A stretch of DNA of 64,000 bases from Lapidilactobacillus luobeiensis (GCF_024345205.1 NZ_BROC01000006.1:1-64000); one strand, 5' to 3'; numbered from the stretch's first letter, positions 32,972-42,259 are shown. Translations and numbers: made by a program. The notes: generated from the letters alone by a model not told the origin.

Positions 32972-34381
32972 ATGGAAACAAGGACCAATAAAAAACCGAC
33001 CTTGATCATGATCGGCCTCTTACTTGGCGGCTTCGTTGGGATGTTCAGCGAGACTGCCTTGAATATTGCCTTACCACAATTAGAACAGGATTTAAATGTC
33101 AATACAGGAACGATCCAATGGTTGGTCACCGGCTATTTATTAATGGTTGGCGTCGTTTTACCGCTATCCAGCTTATTGACCAAACATTTTACGACTCGCC
33201 AATTGATTATTTTCGCCTTGAGCGATTTTATTGTTGGCGCGGTCATTTCAGCTTTAGCATCGGGCTTTACAGTGCTCTTGATCGGCCGGATGATCCAAGG
33301 AATCGCGACCGGCTTGATGTTACCGCTGATTTTTACAGTTCTATTAGCAATCTATCCGCCGGAAAAGCGGGGCGGCGCTATGGGGCTAGTTGGCTTGGTG
33401 ATCATGTTCGCGCCGGCCGTGGGTCCGACCATTGCCGGTCTGATCCTAGGTGCTTTATCTTGGCACTGGATCTTTTGGTTGTTTGTGCCATTGTTGGCGG
33501 TGGCATTGGTGATCTCCATGATTTTCATGGAAAATGTCGTTCCGTTGACCAAACCAAAAGTTGATTTTCTGTCGATCGTCGGTTCGACTGTGGGCTTTGG
33601 TGGTTTGGTGATCGGGGCCAGCTTGGCAGGAGATCGCGGCTGGTTAGACCCCTTGGTCTTGATCAGCCTGATCGTGGGTCTGATCAGTTTAGTTTGGTAT
33701 GGCCGCCGCCAGTTGCAGTTGGCGGCGCCAGTGCTCAACCTGCGGGCTTTCGGTGTCCGGCGGTTTAGTTTAGGGACTGTTTTAGTGATGATCGATTTTG
33801 GGATCATTATGTCTTCCATGTATTTATTGCCGATGCTTTGGCAAAAAGGCTTAGGGGTCCCAGTTGCATTGACCGGCGCGCTCATGTTGCCAGGTGGTTT
33901 GGTCAACGCCCTTGTTTCCGCAACCTCGGGCCGCTTGTTCGACCGTTATGGGGCAAAACATTTGACTCGGATCGGCTTTCTATTGAGCTTTCTCGGTGCA
34001 CTTCTGTTGTTGCTGACTTCAACGCAAAGTAGTTATATCTATGTGGTGATCGCGCATATGATCTTAATGGTCGGTGCGCCATTGGCCATGTCGCCAGCGC
34101 AGACATATGGGTTGAACGCATTGACAGGCGCTTTGGCTGCTGATGGCAGCACGATTTTGAACACGTTACAACAGATCTTAGGGGCTTTGGCCACGGCAGT
34201 TGCGACCAGCTTGTTGGCTTGGGGACAGGCACGGGCTAGTGTGTCTGGCGCTGCTGGCTTCATTTACGGAACACATGCCGGCTTCACTTTTACGCTGATC
34301 TTTGCATTGATCGGTTTCATTCTAGCCTTTCAAGTTAAAGATGGGCAGGTAGATCAAATGCCCGTGAAAATCGACGACTGA
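32972..34381 (+). CDS. MFS multidrug exporter, DHA2 (14-TM) family
   Basis: This 469-residue membrane exporter of the EmrB/QacA type has about 14 hydrophobic helices, motif A-like LTKHFTTRQL and the motif C proline-glycine region GLVIMFAPAVGPTIAGLI typical of drug/H+ antiporters. It has the sequence feature IQWLVTGYLLMVGVVLPLS after the first helix. I start it at ATG 32972; GGGAG is 11 nt upstream. The substrate is unknown. No adjacent regulator was found. Confidence 0.9.
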   Translation: METRTNKKPTLIMIGLLLGGFVGMFSETALNIALPQLEQDLNVNTGTIQWLVTGYLLMVGVVLPLSSLLTKHFTTRQLIIFALSDFIVGAVISALASGFTVLLIGRMIQGIATGLMLPLIFTVLLAIYPPEKRGGAMGLVGLVIMFAPAVGPTIAGLILGALSWHWIFWLFVPLLAVALVISMIFMENVVPLTKPKVDFLSIVGSTVGFGGLVIGASLAGDRGWLDPLVLISLIVGLISLVWYGRRQLQLAAPVLNLRAFGVRRFSLGTVLVMIDFGIIMSSMYLLPMLWQKGLGVPVALTGALMLPGGLVNALVSATSGRLFDRYGAKHLTRIGFLLSFLGALLLLLTSTQSSYIYVVIAHMILMVGAPLAMSPAQTYGLNALTGALAADGSTILNTLQQILGALATAVATSLLAWGQARASVSGAAGFIYGTHAGFTFTLIFALIGFILAFQVKDGQVDQMPVKIDD

Positions 34382-34400
34382 GATCTAATAAATCAAAAAG

Positions 34401-34519
34401 AGTGCGAACCACCCCCGGGTAGCTCCCGAGCACTAGCCTAGCAATTGCTTTGGAAGCCGAACTTTGCTTCCAAAACAATTGCGTAGCTAAGCGCAGAAGT
34501 CAGTTGTGCACAGCACGTT
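34401..34519 (-). repeat. ~118-bp hairpin repeat, solitary copy in reverse orientation
   Basis: Read on the - strand it begins with the subtype 1 arm (CGTGCTGTGCACAACTGAC) but ends with the subtype 2 arm (GGGTGGTTCGCACTCT). It is therefore a chimera. The central stem is GCAATTG with CAATTGC. It lies 19 nt after the MFS stop codon. Confidence 0.88.
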
Positions 34520-34526
34520 TTAAAAA

Positions 34527-34562
34527 CAAGCTCGCAACTGTTTGGTTGTGGGCTTGTTTTGT
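34527..34562 (+). terminator. Terminator after the MFS gene
   Basis: CAAGCTCGCAAC pairs (with two G-U pairs) with GTTGTGGGCTTG around TGTTTG, followed by TTTTG. Confidence 0.8.
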
Positions 34563-34800
34563 TCTAATCGGCGATCCTAGAAATCTGTTGGTCCCGGCTT
34601 AGTAAACGATCGAGATAACGGCTCAAAGTATTATTCCTGATTACTTTCGGTCAGGTTGATTTGAAGTGTTAGGGCAGTTCGTAGTTTCCCTTTGCTGAGT
34701 CAGGATTTATGCATTATTATGATCGCGTCAGTTGTTTGCAGTTGGCTGGCTTAGATTTGCGGTAAGTTCTGACCGTTGTTACTGTTTTCAAGAGCTGATA

Positions 34801-34809
34801 TGGTATAAT
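34801..34809 (+). promoter_or_regulatory. Extended -10 promoter of the esterase gene
   Basis: TGGTATAAT is a consensus extended -10 element 23 nt before the start codon. No good -35 was seen at the expected distance, which is normal for extended -10 promoters. The stretch 34563-34800 shows nothing else. Confidence 0.65.
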
Positions 34810-34831
34810 TGCTGTTGATTGGAGTGATTCG

Positions 34832-35575
34832 ATGTCCATTGCCACATATCGTATGTATTCTAAAGCTCTAAATAAACAAACTCAGTTTAATCTATATTTG
34901 CCTTCAAAGCGTTTAGAGCGTCAGCCAGTCTTGTTTCTACTTCACGGTCTTTCTGATGATTACGCGGCTTGGTTAACGTTGAGTTCACTAGCGCGCTATG
35001 CTGGTCAATATCCCTTTGCGATCGTGATGCCAGATGCAGGTCGAAGTTATTATACAAATTTGCCGAATGGTGAACGTTATTGGGATTACTTAACGGAAGA
35101 ATTGCCGCTCTATCTAAAAACTTGGCTGGAATTTCCCCTGACCAGAAGCACAACGTTTGTTGCCGGGCTTTCCATGGGCGGCTATGGTGCTTTTAAAATG
35201 GGCCTGACTTATCCAGAACGTTTCGGTGCTGCGGCTAGTTTATCTGGTCGGTTGGATATCGCGGCGACTTGGGCAGACCGTTCTTCTTATTTTGATGCCG
35301 TTTTTGGTTCGCAGGAAAAATTTCAGAGTGGTCAGGATAATTTGTTGAATCTGCTAGCTAATCAGCAGGTCACACGACTGCCTTTGTTACAATATATTGG
35401 GGCCGAGGATCATCTTTTGGAAAGTAATCGGACATTTCGAGCCTTTAGCCGACAATATTTGGAGAAACTAGATTATCGCGAACAAACCGGTAATCATAAT
35501 TGGGCTTTCTGGGATACTTATTTACCATCGACTTTGACTTGGCTGACTGAACGTTATCAACAATTAAATAGTTAG
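34832..35575 (+). CDS. estA: EstA-type tributyrin esterase / S-formylglutathione hydrolase-like
   Basis: This 247-residue alpha/beta hydrolase of the esterase D family hydrolyses short-chain acyl esters. The nucleophile is Ser114 in GLSMGG; the oxyanion region is LLHGLSDD; the acid lies in GAEDHLLESN and the catalytic histidine in GNHNWAFW. No signal peptide is present, so it is intracellular, as with lactic-acid-bacterial EstA. The start ATG is preceded by TTGGAGTG. It is a single-gene unit ended by a bidirectional terminator. Confidence 0.9.
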   Translation: MSIATYRMYSKALNKQTQFNLYLPSKRLERQPVLFLLHGLSDDYAAWLTLSSLARYAGQYPFAIVMPDAGRSYYTNLPNGERYWDYLTEELPLYLKTWLEFPLTRSTTFVAGLSMGGYGAFKMGLTYPERFGAAASLSGRLDIAATWADRSSYFDAVFGSQEKFQSGQDNLLNLLANQQVTRLPLLQYIGAEDHLLESNRTFRAFSRQYLEKLDYREQTGNHNWAFWDTYLPSTLTWLTERYQQLNS

Positions 35576-35599
35576 ATATTGTTATAATAAGCATTCAGA

Positions 35600-35635
35600 A
35601 AAACAGACTGACCGCGATCATGGTCAGTCTGTTTT
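35600..35635. terminator. Bidirectional terminator after estA
   Basis: AAAACAGACTGACC (35600-35613) pairs perfectly with GGTCAGTCTGTTTT (35622-35635), loop GCGATCAT. It serves estA and the convergent dehydrogenase gene. Confidence 0.93.
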
Positions 35636-35650
35636 CAAAATAAGGCGCGG

Positions 35651-36622
35651 TTAGTCGACTTTTTTCGGTTTTGTAGGTGAAAGGCCCTGAGCCCAGTCCC
35701 AGACAAGCACGTATTTACCTTGATGAGGTTCGCTTGTCCGCTGATGAGCCTGACGTAACCCTGTTAGAGTTGCTGGTAAGATCTCCGCAAGCCGCAGGAA
35801 AAGTGGGCGTTGTTGACATTGATCGGACCAAAATTTCAACGCCACACCATCCGCCAGCTCACGCCGATAGCCAACATCGATCAGTTGGACTTGCTCATCA
35901 TCGACTTGGGTCGGCGCGCCATTGAAACGAATGATCTGACCAGCTGGGGCGACCAAACGTGCTGCGAGACCATGATCTTGGCCACCCATACCAGTATTGA
36001 AGACGACCGTTGCCTGGTGTTCCCAATCATTGGTTGCCGGTAATTGGTCATAGGGGACGAACTTGCTGAGACCCGGTTGCGTTATTTCTGATTGGTGGCG
36101 ATGATTGGCTACCCCAATAACGGGATTGCCAGCTTGTTGGGCGATTTGCGCTAAGAGACCGCCAACTGCGCCAGTAACGCCAATGATCGCCACGGTAGTG
36201 TGGGCGGGGACTTGAGCAAAATGAAACCAAGCATTATAGGCAGCAATCCCTGGGGTCGGCAAACAAGCGGCGACGGCTGGGTCCAGCAGGTGCGGTAATC
36301 GAATCGTTTTACTGACGCCGGCGATAACAAATTCACTATCAGCGCTGTGGGGGCGATGGGCAATGACCCAGTCACCGATCGCAAATTCAGTGACTTCTGC
36401 GCCTAGAGCGGTGACTTTCCCCACGAGATCGCTACCTAAGTATTGTGGTTTTTCCAGAGGCACTTGGGCGAATTGACCTGCACGCAAAGCGACATCGTAG
36501 GGATTGACTGGAAAATAAGCGACTCTGATCTGGACTTGGTGTTTCTTAGGTTGCGGGATCGGAACTTGATAAGCCTGCAAAACACTGGGGTCACCATATC
36601 GACTAAATCCAAAGCTGATCAT
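35651..36622 (-). CDS. Medium-chain NAD(P)-dependent dehydrogenase (quinone oxidoreductase-like)
   Basis: This 323-residue MDR-superfamily oxidoreductase has an N-terminal GroES-like domain (GFSRYGDPSVLQ, PVNPYDVALRAG) and a Rossmann domain with IIGVTGAVGGLLAQIAQQAG. There is no zinc-ligand set of the classical alcohol dehydrogenases, so a zinc-independent quinone/enone reductase is likely. The ATG at 36622 has AAAGGAG 8 nt upstream; the longer frame has none. Substrate unknown. It is monocistronic and faces estA. Confidence 0.88.
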   Translation of the reverse strand: MISFGFSRYGDPSVLQAYQVPIPQPKKHQVQIRVAYFPVNPYDVALRAGQFAQVPLEKPQYLGSDLVGKVTALGAEVTEFAIGDWVIAHRPHSADSEFVIAGVSKTIRLPHLLDPAVAACLPTPGIAAYNAWFHFAQVPAHTTVAIIGVTGAVGGLLAQIAQQAGNPVIGVANHRHQSEITQPGLSKFVPYDQLPATNDWEHQATVVFNTGMGGQDHGLAARLVAPAGQIIRFNGAPTQVDDEQVQLIDVGYRRELADGVALKFWSDQCQQRPLFLRLAEILPATLTGLRQAHQRTSEPHQGKYVLVWDWAQGLSPTKPKKVD

Positions 36623-36715
36623 CAACAACACTCCTTTACTCCAGCATAAGAGAAATAAACGAAAATTACGAATATAAAGTTTGCTCAACTTGAGATCAAA
36701 GGACTAACAACTTAA

Positions 36716-36744
36716 TTGTGTTTTAGCAAGGGACGCTTTATAAT
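36716..36744 (+). promoter_or_regulatory. Promoter of the yqeG operon
   Basis: TTGTGT (36716-36721) and TATAAT (36739-36744) are 17 bp apart, 26 nt before the yqeG start. Confidence 0.75.
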
Positions 36745-36769
36745 TAGTAGAAGAAAAACGAGGTGGAAC

Positions 36770-37297
36770 ATGGCTTTTTTTAAACCAGATTGGTTACTTA
36801 CTAGCATTTATGCCTTGCGACCGATCGACTTGAAACGTAATGGCATCAATACGATTTTAACAGACTTAGATAATACCCTGATTGCTTGGCATGAACCGGA
36901 ATCTTCGGGACAATTACGAGCTTGGCTGGCGGAGATGGCCCAAAGCCAGATCCAGGTCATCGTTATTTCTAATAATAATGCCAAAAGGGTCGCGCGTGCT
37001 GTCGCCGATTTGGATATTCCTTTTATCCATAGTGCACGCAAACCACTGCCTTCAGGTATTAAGCGAGCTTTACGGCAATTTAAGCTGGAACCGCAGCAGA
37101 CGATCATGGTCGGCGATCAACTACTGACAGATGTGCAAGCGGGACATTTGGCCGGGGTGCGGACGGTCATGGTCAAGCCCCTGGTGGAAACAGACAGCTG
37201 GGTCACGCTGTTTAGCCGATTCATGGAAGGTTTTATTATGAAGCACTATGCGCGTAAAGACGCGCAATTTAAATGGCGGGAGCGATTGGATGACTGA
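36770..37297 (+). CDS. yqeG: YqeG-family HAD phosphatase
   Basis: This 175-residue HAD IIIA phosphatase is related to mitochondrial phosphatidylglycerophosphate phosphatase. It shows DLDNTLIAW (motif I), ISNNNAKR (motif II) and VGDQLLTDVQAG (motif IV). ATG 36770 has CGAGGTGG upstream. It starts the conserved cluster with yqeH, yhbY, nadD, yqeK, rsfS and yqeM; its stop overlaps the yqeH start by 8 nt. The in-vivo substrate in this organism is not shown by sequence. Confidence 0.93.
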   Translation: MAFFKPDWLLTSIYALRPIDLKRNGINTILTDLDNTLIAWHEPESSGQLRAWLAEMAQSQIQVIVISNNNAKRVARAVADLDIPFIHSARKPLPSGIKRALRQFKLEPQQTIMVGDQLLTDVQAGHLAGVRTVMVKPLVETDSWVTLFSRFMEGFIMKHYARKDAQFKWRERLDD

Positions 37298-38399
37298 AGC
37301 ATTATATTGTATTGGCTGTGGCGCACAGCTGCAGAGTACGGATCCACAGGGGGCAGGGTATATCCCGGCGGCCGCCTTGGCGAAACAACAGGCTAGTGGC
37401 AATGATACTTATTATTGTCAGCGCTGTTTCCGCTTGCGGCACTATAACGAAATTGCCGATGTCGCCATTGATGACGATGAATTCACACGTTTGCTGAATA
37501 GTTTGGGGCAGAAGAAGGCCTTGATCGTCAATGTGGTCGACCTGTTCGATTTCGATGGCAGTGTGATTCCTGGGTTGCACCGTTTTGTCGGGAAAAACCC
37601 GGTGATTTTAGTGGGCAACAAGGCGGATCTTTTGCCCCATAGTGTTCGCCGCGCCCGGGTGACCGATTGGCTCAAACGTCAAGCGGCCGTTCAAGGGTTG
37701 CATCCGATCGCCACGCTGTTGACCAGCGCTAAGAAGAATTTCCAGCTTGATGAGTTGCTGGCGACGATCGAGAAATATCGGCAACACGGTGACGTTTATG
37801 TGGTCGGTACCACCAATGTGGGCAAGTCGACCTTGATCAACGCGATCATTAAAAGCACCGTCGGCAATCAAGATGTGATCACGACCTCGCAATTTCCTGG
37901 CACGACTTTGGACCAGATCCAGATCCCTTTGGCTGATGGTCATGACTTGATCGACACGCCAGGTATCATTAATGGCACTCAGATCGCCCATTTGTTGGCG
38001 AAGGATGAACTGCATTACATTAGCCCGCAAAATGAACTCAAGCCGAAGATTTTCCAACTGACGCCACCACAAACGCTATTTTTAGGCGGCTTGGCGCGCT
38101 TAGATTTTGTTTCCGGCCAGCGTGCTAGTTTGGCGGTCTACGTTGAGAACAATTTATTGGTTCATCGAACCAAGACAGCCACTGCGGCGGAGTTTTATGA
38201 TAAACACGCCGGGGAGTTATTGACGCCCCCTGCGGATGTCAGCAAGATGCCCGCCTTTAAACGGCACACATTCGCTATGAAAGAGGCGCAAGATCTGGTG
38301 ATTGCCGGGTTAGGCTGGATCAAATTACCACCAGCAAGCCACTTTGACTTGTATTTGCCTGCTGGTGTTGGTTTTAGTCTGCGGAATCCAATCGTTTAG
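37290..38399 (+). CDS. yqeH: Ribosome biogenesis GTPase YqeH
   Basis: This 369-residue circularly permuted GTPase is needed for 30S subunit maturation. A zinc finger (Cys7, Cys10 and CQRC) precedes the GTPase motifs in permuted order: G4 GNKADLLP, G5 TSAKK, G1 GTTNVGKST, G3 DTPG. The C-terminal RNA-binding domain includes FLGGLARLDF. The ATG at 37290 is used; frames beginning earlier lie within yqeG. It is coupled to yqeG. The aroE gene that follows yqeH in Bacillus is absent here. Confidence 0.97.
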   Translation: MTEALYCIGCGAQLQSTDPQGAGYIPAAALAKQQASGNDTYYCQRCFRLRHYNEIADVAIDDDEFTRLLNSLGQKKALIVNVVDLFDFDGSVIPGLHRFVGKNPVILVGNKADLLPHSVRRARVTDWLKRQAAVQGLHPIATLLTSAKKNFQLDELLATIEKYRQHGDVYVVGTTNVGKSTLINAIIKSTVGNQDVITTSQFPGTTLDQIQIPLADGHDLIDTPGIINGTQIAHLLAKDELHYISPQNELKPKIFQLTPPQTLFLGGLARLDFVSGQRASLAVYVENNLLVHRTKTATAAEFYDKHAGELLTPPADVSKMPAFKRHTFAMKEAQDLVIAGLGWIKLPPASHFDLYLPAGVGFSLRNPIV

Positions 38400-38409
38400 G
38401 AGAGATGTT

Positions 38410-38721
38410 ATGTTAACGAGTAAACAGAAACGCTATATCAAAAGCCAAGCTAACCGGTTGAGGCCCTTAGTCCATGTGGGTAAAAACGGGGTCAACGAAG
38501 CTTTTTTGACCGATTTGCGCCGGGCATTTGCCACTCGCGAGCTGATCAAGGTCAACTTGCTACAGAATGCGCCAGTCACGACTGAAGCAGTTGTTACCGC
38601 GGTCAGTGAGATCTCAGATGTCACGGTGGTCCAAGTCTTAGGTCGGGTTCTGACGATTTATCGACCTTCCCACAAGGAGAAATATCAACAGTTATCCACG
38701 GAAGTGAACGCGATCAAATGA
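38410..38721 (+). CDS. yhbY: YhbY-family RNA-binding protein
   Basis: This 103-residue CRM-domain protein associates with pre-ribosomal particles. It has the GNxG-like loop VGKNGVNEAF and a basic N-terminus KQKRYIKSQANRL. The ATG at 38410 follows AGGAGAG. Its stop overlaps the nadD start by 4 nt. Confidence 0.95.
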   Translation: MLTSKQKRYIKSQANRLRPLVHVGKNGVNEAFLTDLRRAFATRELIKVNLLQNAPVTTEAVVTAVSEISDVTVVQVLGRVLTIYRPSHKEKYQQLSTEVNAIK

Positions 38722-39362
38722 CGCATTTAACGGAACAGGCCGTGACAGTCACGCCAGCGCCACAAGTTAAATTAGCGCCCACCGATCAGCCGCGTCATTG
38801 TGTGGGGATCGTCGGCGGCACTTTCAACCCCGTTCACAATGGGCATCTGGTCATGGCTGATCAAGTGATGCAACAATTGAAGCTGGAGCGGGTCCTCTTC
38901 ATTCCTGACGCGAACCCGCCACACGTTGATCACAAAACAGCAATCAGCGCCAAGGATCGAGCGGCGATGGTGGCGCTGGCGATCCAGCATCATCCCGGGT
39001 TCGAGCTGGACACACTGGAGATCGCCCGCGGTGGCAAAAGTTATACTTATGACACCTTGGTTGAATTGAAACGGCGCCATCCTGAGAATGATTATTTCTT
39101 GATTTTAGGCGCGGATATGATTGCTTATCTACCCAAATGGTATCGGATCGCGGACTTGGCCAAATTGGTCACATTCGTTGGTGTCCGTCGACCAGGTTTT
39201 CCTGTCAAAAGTAAGTATCCCGTGATCTGGGTGGACGCGCCGCAGTTGGCGACCAGTTCGACGCAATTGCGGCAACTGGTCGCTCAAGGCCGCTCGATCC
39301 GGTATTTAGTCCCAGACGCAGTCGCCAGTTATATCAAAGAAAAGGGGCTTTATCATGCCTGA
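38718..39362 (+). CDS. nadD: Nicotinate-nucleotide adenylyltransferase NadD
   Basis: NadD makes deamido-NAD from nicotinate mononucleotide and ATP. The 214-residue protein has the nucleotidyltransferase motif GGTFNPVHNGHL and the C-terminal SSTQLRQLV (ISSTxIR-type) motif. A ~30-residue extra N-terminal segment precedes the usual GIVGGTFNP; a later start is possible, but the ATGA overlap with yhbY supports this one. It overlaps yqeK by 8 nt. Confidence 0.95.
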   Translation: MTHLTEQAVTVTPAPQVKLAPTDQPRHCVGIVGGTFNPVHNGHLVMADQVMQQLKLERVLFIPDANPPHVDHKTAISAKDRAAMVALAIQHHPGFELDTLEIARGGKSYTYDTLVELKRRHPENDYFLILGADMIAYLPKWYRIADLAKLVTFVGVRRPGFPVKSKYPVIWVDAPQLATSSTQLRQLVAQGRSIRYLVPDAVASYIKEKGLYHA

Positions 39363-39975
39363 TCAATATTCCTATTCATCGGCTCGTTTCGCCGAATTGG
39401 TCCCGATGACCCGCCAGCAATTGGTTGAAAAATTACGCGGCCAACTTAGCGACTATCGCTTCAACCATTGCTTGCGCGTGGAACAAACCGCAATGGCGTT
39501 AGCAGCGGAAAATGGCGTTGACATTACCCAGGCGGGGATCGCGGGGTTGCTCCATGATTACGCCAAGGAGAAATCTGACGCCGAATTTAAGGCGATGATC
39601 GCCAAACACCAGCTGGATACTGAATTGTTGGCTTATGGCAATAATATTTGGCATGGTGAAGTTGGTCAGTACTTCATCGCCGAAGAATTAGGCGTGACTG
39701 ATCCCGAGATTTTAAGCGCGATCGCCCATCACACTTCTGGCGCCGCCCAGATGTCGACCTTGGACAAAATCATTTTCGTCGCGGATTATGTGGAGCCCGG
39801 GCGGGATTATCCGGGCGCGGCGGCGGCCCGAGCCTCAGTTGCGGCGGGCTTGGACGCGGCCGTGGCTTATGAACTGGATCATACCTTGATCCACTTGATC
39901 GACAAACAACAGCGAGTTTATCCGGCGATGTTTGCCGCGTACAACCAATATGGTCTTAAACAGGAGGAACATTAG
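39355..39975 (+). CDS. yqeK: YqeK-type HD-domain hydrolase
   Basis: This 206-residue HD phosphohydrolase belongs to a family whose members cleave diadenosine tetraphosphate symmetrically. Metal-binding residues are seen in FNHCLRVEQ, LLHDYAKE, NIWHGEVG and AIAHHTSG. It is coupled to nadD and to rsfS (TAGTG overlap), the standard order. Confidence 0.95.
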   Translation: MPDQYSYSSARFAELVPMTRQQLVEKLRGQLSDYRFNHCLRVEQTAMALAAENGVDITQAGIAGLLHDYAKEKSDAEFKAMIAKHQLDTELLAYGNNIWHGEVGQYFIAEELGVTDPEILSAIAHHTSGAAQMSTLDKIIFVADYVEPGRDYPGAAAARASVAAGLDAAVAYELDHTLIHLIDKQQRVYPAMFAAYNQYGLKQEEH

Positions 39976-40334
39976 TGATCAGTAGCGAAGAAATTTTAAA
40001 AACAGCGGTGATTGCCGCCGATGATAAACGCGCCGAAGATATTGTGGCGTTAGATATGCGCAAGGTCAGTCTCTTGGCCGATTATTTCGTGATCATGCAT
40101 GCAGGTTCAACCCGGCAGGTCGAAGCAATCACCGATGAGATCGTCAATAAAGTTACCAAATCCGCGCCCGTAGATTGCCACGTGGAAGGCAAGAAGGATT
40201 CTCAGTGGGTCTTGATCGATTTCAAAGATGTGGTGATCCATATCTTTACGGAAGAAACGCGTGAATTTTACAACTTAGAGAAGTTGTGGGCCGACGCGCC
40301 TTTGGTTGATTTAGGCGAATGGGTCAAGGCATGA
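39975..40334 (+). CDS. rsfS: Ribosomal silencing factor RsfS
   Basis: RsfS binds ribosomal protein L14 and blocks subunit joining in starvation. The 119-residue protein has LADYFVIMHAGSTRQVEAI, then CHVEGKKDSQWVLIDF and VVIHIFTEETREFYNLEKLW, all family hallmarks. It starts at GTG 39975 with AGGAGG upstream and overlaps the preceding stop codon by 1 nt. Confidence 0.97.
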   Translation: MISSEEILKTAVIAADDKRAEDIVALDMRKVSLLADYFVIMHAGSTRQVEAITDEIVNKVTKSAPVDCHVEGKKDSQWVLIDFKDVVIHIFTEETREFYNLEKLWADAPLVDLGEWVKA

Positions 40335-41086
40335 TGTACCAGACTTTTGCCTATTATTATGATCTGCTGATGGACAAGAGTCTCTACCAGCAGTGGCTAG
40401 ACTTTACGGAACAACGCGTCGGCGCCTTGGCAGGTCAACAAATTCTTGACTTGGCCTGTGGTACCGGCGATTTGGCGTCTCTTTATGCCCAACGCCAACA
40501 GGGTAACGGTCAAGTTTACGGTGTTGATCTGTCTGAGGAAATGCTCAGTTTGGCCAGTCAGCGGGTGGCCAATGATCAAGTCGATGTGACCTTACTTCAG
40601 GGTGATTTTCGCCAACTGAGCCAGCTGGATCTGCCTCCGTTGGATCTGGTGACTTGTTATGACGATTCGCTCTGTTATTTGACCAACTTAAGCGATTTGA
40701 CCACCACTTTCAAGCAAGTGGCGCAAGTTTTGGCCCCGCAAGGCACGTTTTTGTTCGATTTGCACTCCCTTTATCAGGTCAATGAAGTTTTCCCTGGGTA
40801 TATGTACAATTATCGTGAAGAAGACTGGGCCTTTATGTGGGCCAGTTTCGCCGGAGAAGCCAGCAATAGTGTGACTCATGATCTGACTTTCTTCGTTTGG
40901 GATGACGCGCTGGGCGGCTATGACGCCTTGAACGAGACTCATCATGAGCGCACCTATCCGTTAGCGACCGTCGAAGCCGCGTTACAAACGGCCGGCTTCA
41001 CGCAGATCCAAACATTCGGTGGTTTCACTGGTGAGGCGATAACCGCCGCAACGCCGCGCTGGTTCGTTCAAGCGCAACGAGGCTAG
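40331..41086 (+). CDS. yqeM: Class I SAM-dependent methyltransferase (YqeM-like)
   Basis: This 251-residue methyltransferase has motif I LDLACGTGDLA and a following VYGVDLSEEML. It closes the yqeG cluster as YqeM does in Bacillus. The start MMYQTFAYYYD (ATG 40331, ATGA overlap with rsfS) aligns with MSYQ-type family starts. Substrate not known. Confidence 0.9.
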   Translation: MMYQTFAYYYDLLMDKSLYQQWLDFTEQRVGALAGQQILDLACGTGDLASLYAQRQQGNGQVYGVDLSEEMLSLASQRVANDQVDVTLLQGDFRQLSQLDLPPLDLVTCYDDSLCYLTNLSDLTTTFKQVAQVLAPQGTFLFDLHSLYQVNEVFPGYMYNYREEDWAFMWASFAGEASNSVTHDLTFFVWDDALGGYDALNETHHERTYPLATVEAALQTAGFTQIQTFGGFTGEAITAATPRWFVQAQRG

Positions 41087-41089
41087 GCG

Positions 41090-42259
41090 ATGACGGAACT
41101 ACAGGCCTGTGGGATCATCGCTGAATACAATCCGTTTCATCGCGGGCATGCTTACCAACTCCAGCAAGCCCGGCAAAAAAGTGGCGCAGCTTGTCTGATC
41201 GTGGCCATGTCGGGAAATTACGTCCAACGCGGTGAACCGGCGATCGTTGATAAATGGCAGCGGGCGCGTTTGGCGTTGGCCCACGGCGCGGATATCGTGG
41301 TGGAGCTGCCGTTTGCGGTCAGTTGTCAGCCGGCGGATCGGTTTGCGACCGGCGCCTTAGCGATTTTAGCGGCGCTTGGTTGTGATACTCTGGCCTTTGG
41401 TACGGAAACGCCGACTTTTGATTATCAGGATTTCGTTCAGCGGGTCTGGCCCCGATCTCAGCAACAACGGTTTGCTGTGGATTATACGAAAACCTACGCC
41501 ACCCAATGGAACGAACTCTTACAACAAGAAATGGGTTCAATGGTGGCGGCGCCCAATCAACTACTAGCCTTGAGTTATGCCATTGCCAATGCCCAATTGG
41601 CTCAGCCGTTGACTTTGTTGCCGCTAAAGCGAGTGGGGGTTGATCACGATCAGGACAGCAGTGGTCATGACCAACACGGCCAGGCTTTTGCTAGTGCTTC
41701 TTACTTGCGGCGCCAATTGTTGCAAGGTCAAACTGCGGCGATCGGTCCGTTTGTGCCTTATGATCCCCAAGTGATTCAAGGACCATTCTTGGCGGCAGAC
41801 CAATTATGGCCATGGTTGCATTACCGGCTGACCACGACTTGGCCCCAAGAGTTGGCCTCGATTTACCAAATGTCAGAAGGTCTAGAATATCGGTTTTGGG
41901 AGCAAAATTTGCAGAGTCAAAATTGGTCTGATTTCTTACGCCGGGTCAAGTCGAAACGGTATACCTATGCCCGCTTACGGCGGTTGGCGCTGTACACCTT
42001 GCTCAATGTCACGGCGACGGAGATCAAGCAAGCCCTGACGCAACAACCCCAATTGCGGTTGTTAGGCTTCACCGCCGCCGGGCAGCAGTATCTCCATCAG
42101 CAACGGTCGAACTTAGCGGCGCCCTTGATCACGCGCGTTACCGCCGCGGCTGGCGCGCCTCAGGGACCCTTAGGCTTGCAGATCCGCGTCGATCGCTTGT
42201 ACGAGCAATTGTCTGGGCGCGAACAGAATTTTAAACAACAGATCATCATAAAAAAATGA
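41090..42259 (+). CDS. tmcAL: tRNA(Met) cytidine acetate ligase TmcAL
   Basis: This enzyme forms N4-acetylcytidine at the wobble position of elongator tRNA-Met from acetate and ATP. The 389-residue protein (YlbM family) has AEYNPFHRGHAYQL with the nucleotidyltransferase HxGH-type motif, MSGNYVQRGEPAI and KWQRARLAL, typical of the family. It lies 3 nt after yqeM and 10 nt before yceD, so it is probably in the same operon. Confidence 0.95.
   Translation: MTELQACGIIAEYNPFHRGHAYQLQQARQKSGAACLIVAMSGNYVQRGEPAIVDKWQRARLALAHGADIVVELPFAVSCQPADRFATGALAILAALGCDTLAFGTETPTFDYQDFVQRVWPRSQQQRFAVDYTKTYATQWNELLQQEMGSMVAAPNQLLALSYAIANAQLAQPLTLLPLKRVGVDHDQDSSGHDQHGQAFASASYLRRQLLQGQTAAIGPFVPYDPQVIQGPFLAADQLWPWLHYRLTTTWPQELASIYQMSEGLEYRFWEQNLQSQNWSDFLRRVKSKRYTYARLRRLALYTLLNVTATEIKQALTQQPQLRLLGFTAAGQQYLHQQRSNLAAPLITRVTAAAGAPQGPLGLQIRVDRLYEQLSGREQNFKQQIIIKK

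Noticed and set aside
33352-33906. 184-codon open frame on the - strand inside the MFS gene
   Set aside because: Antisense shadow; composition follows the transporter codons.
37608-38072. 154-codon open frame on the - strand inside yqeH
   Set aside because: Antisense shadow of GTPase motifs, without a start signal.
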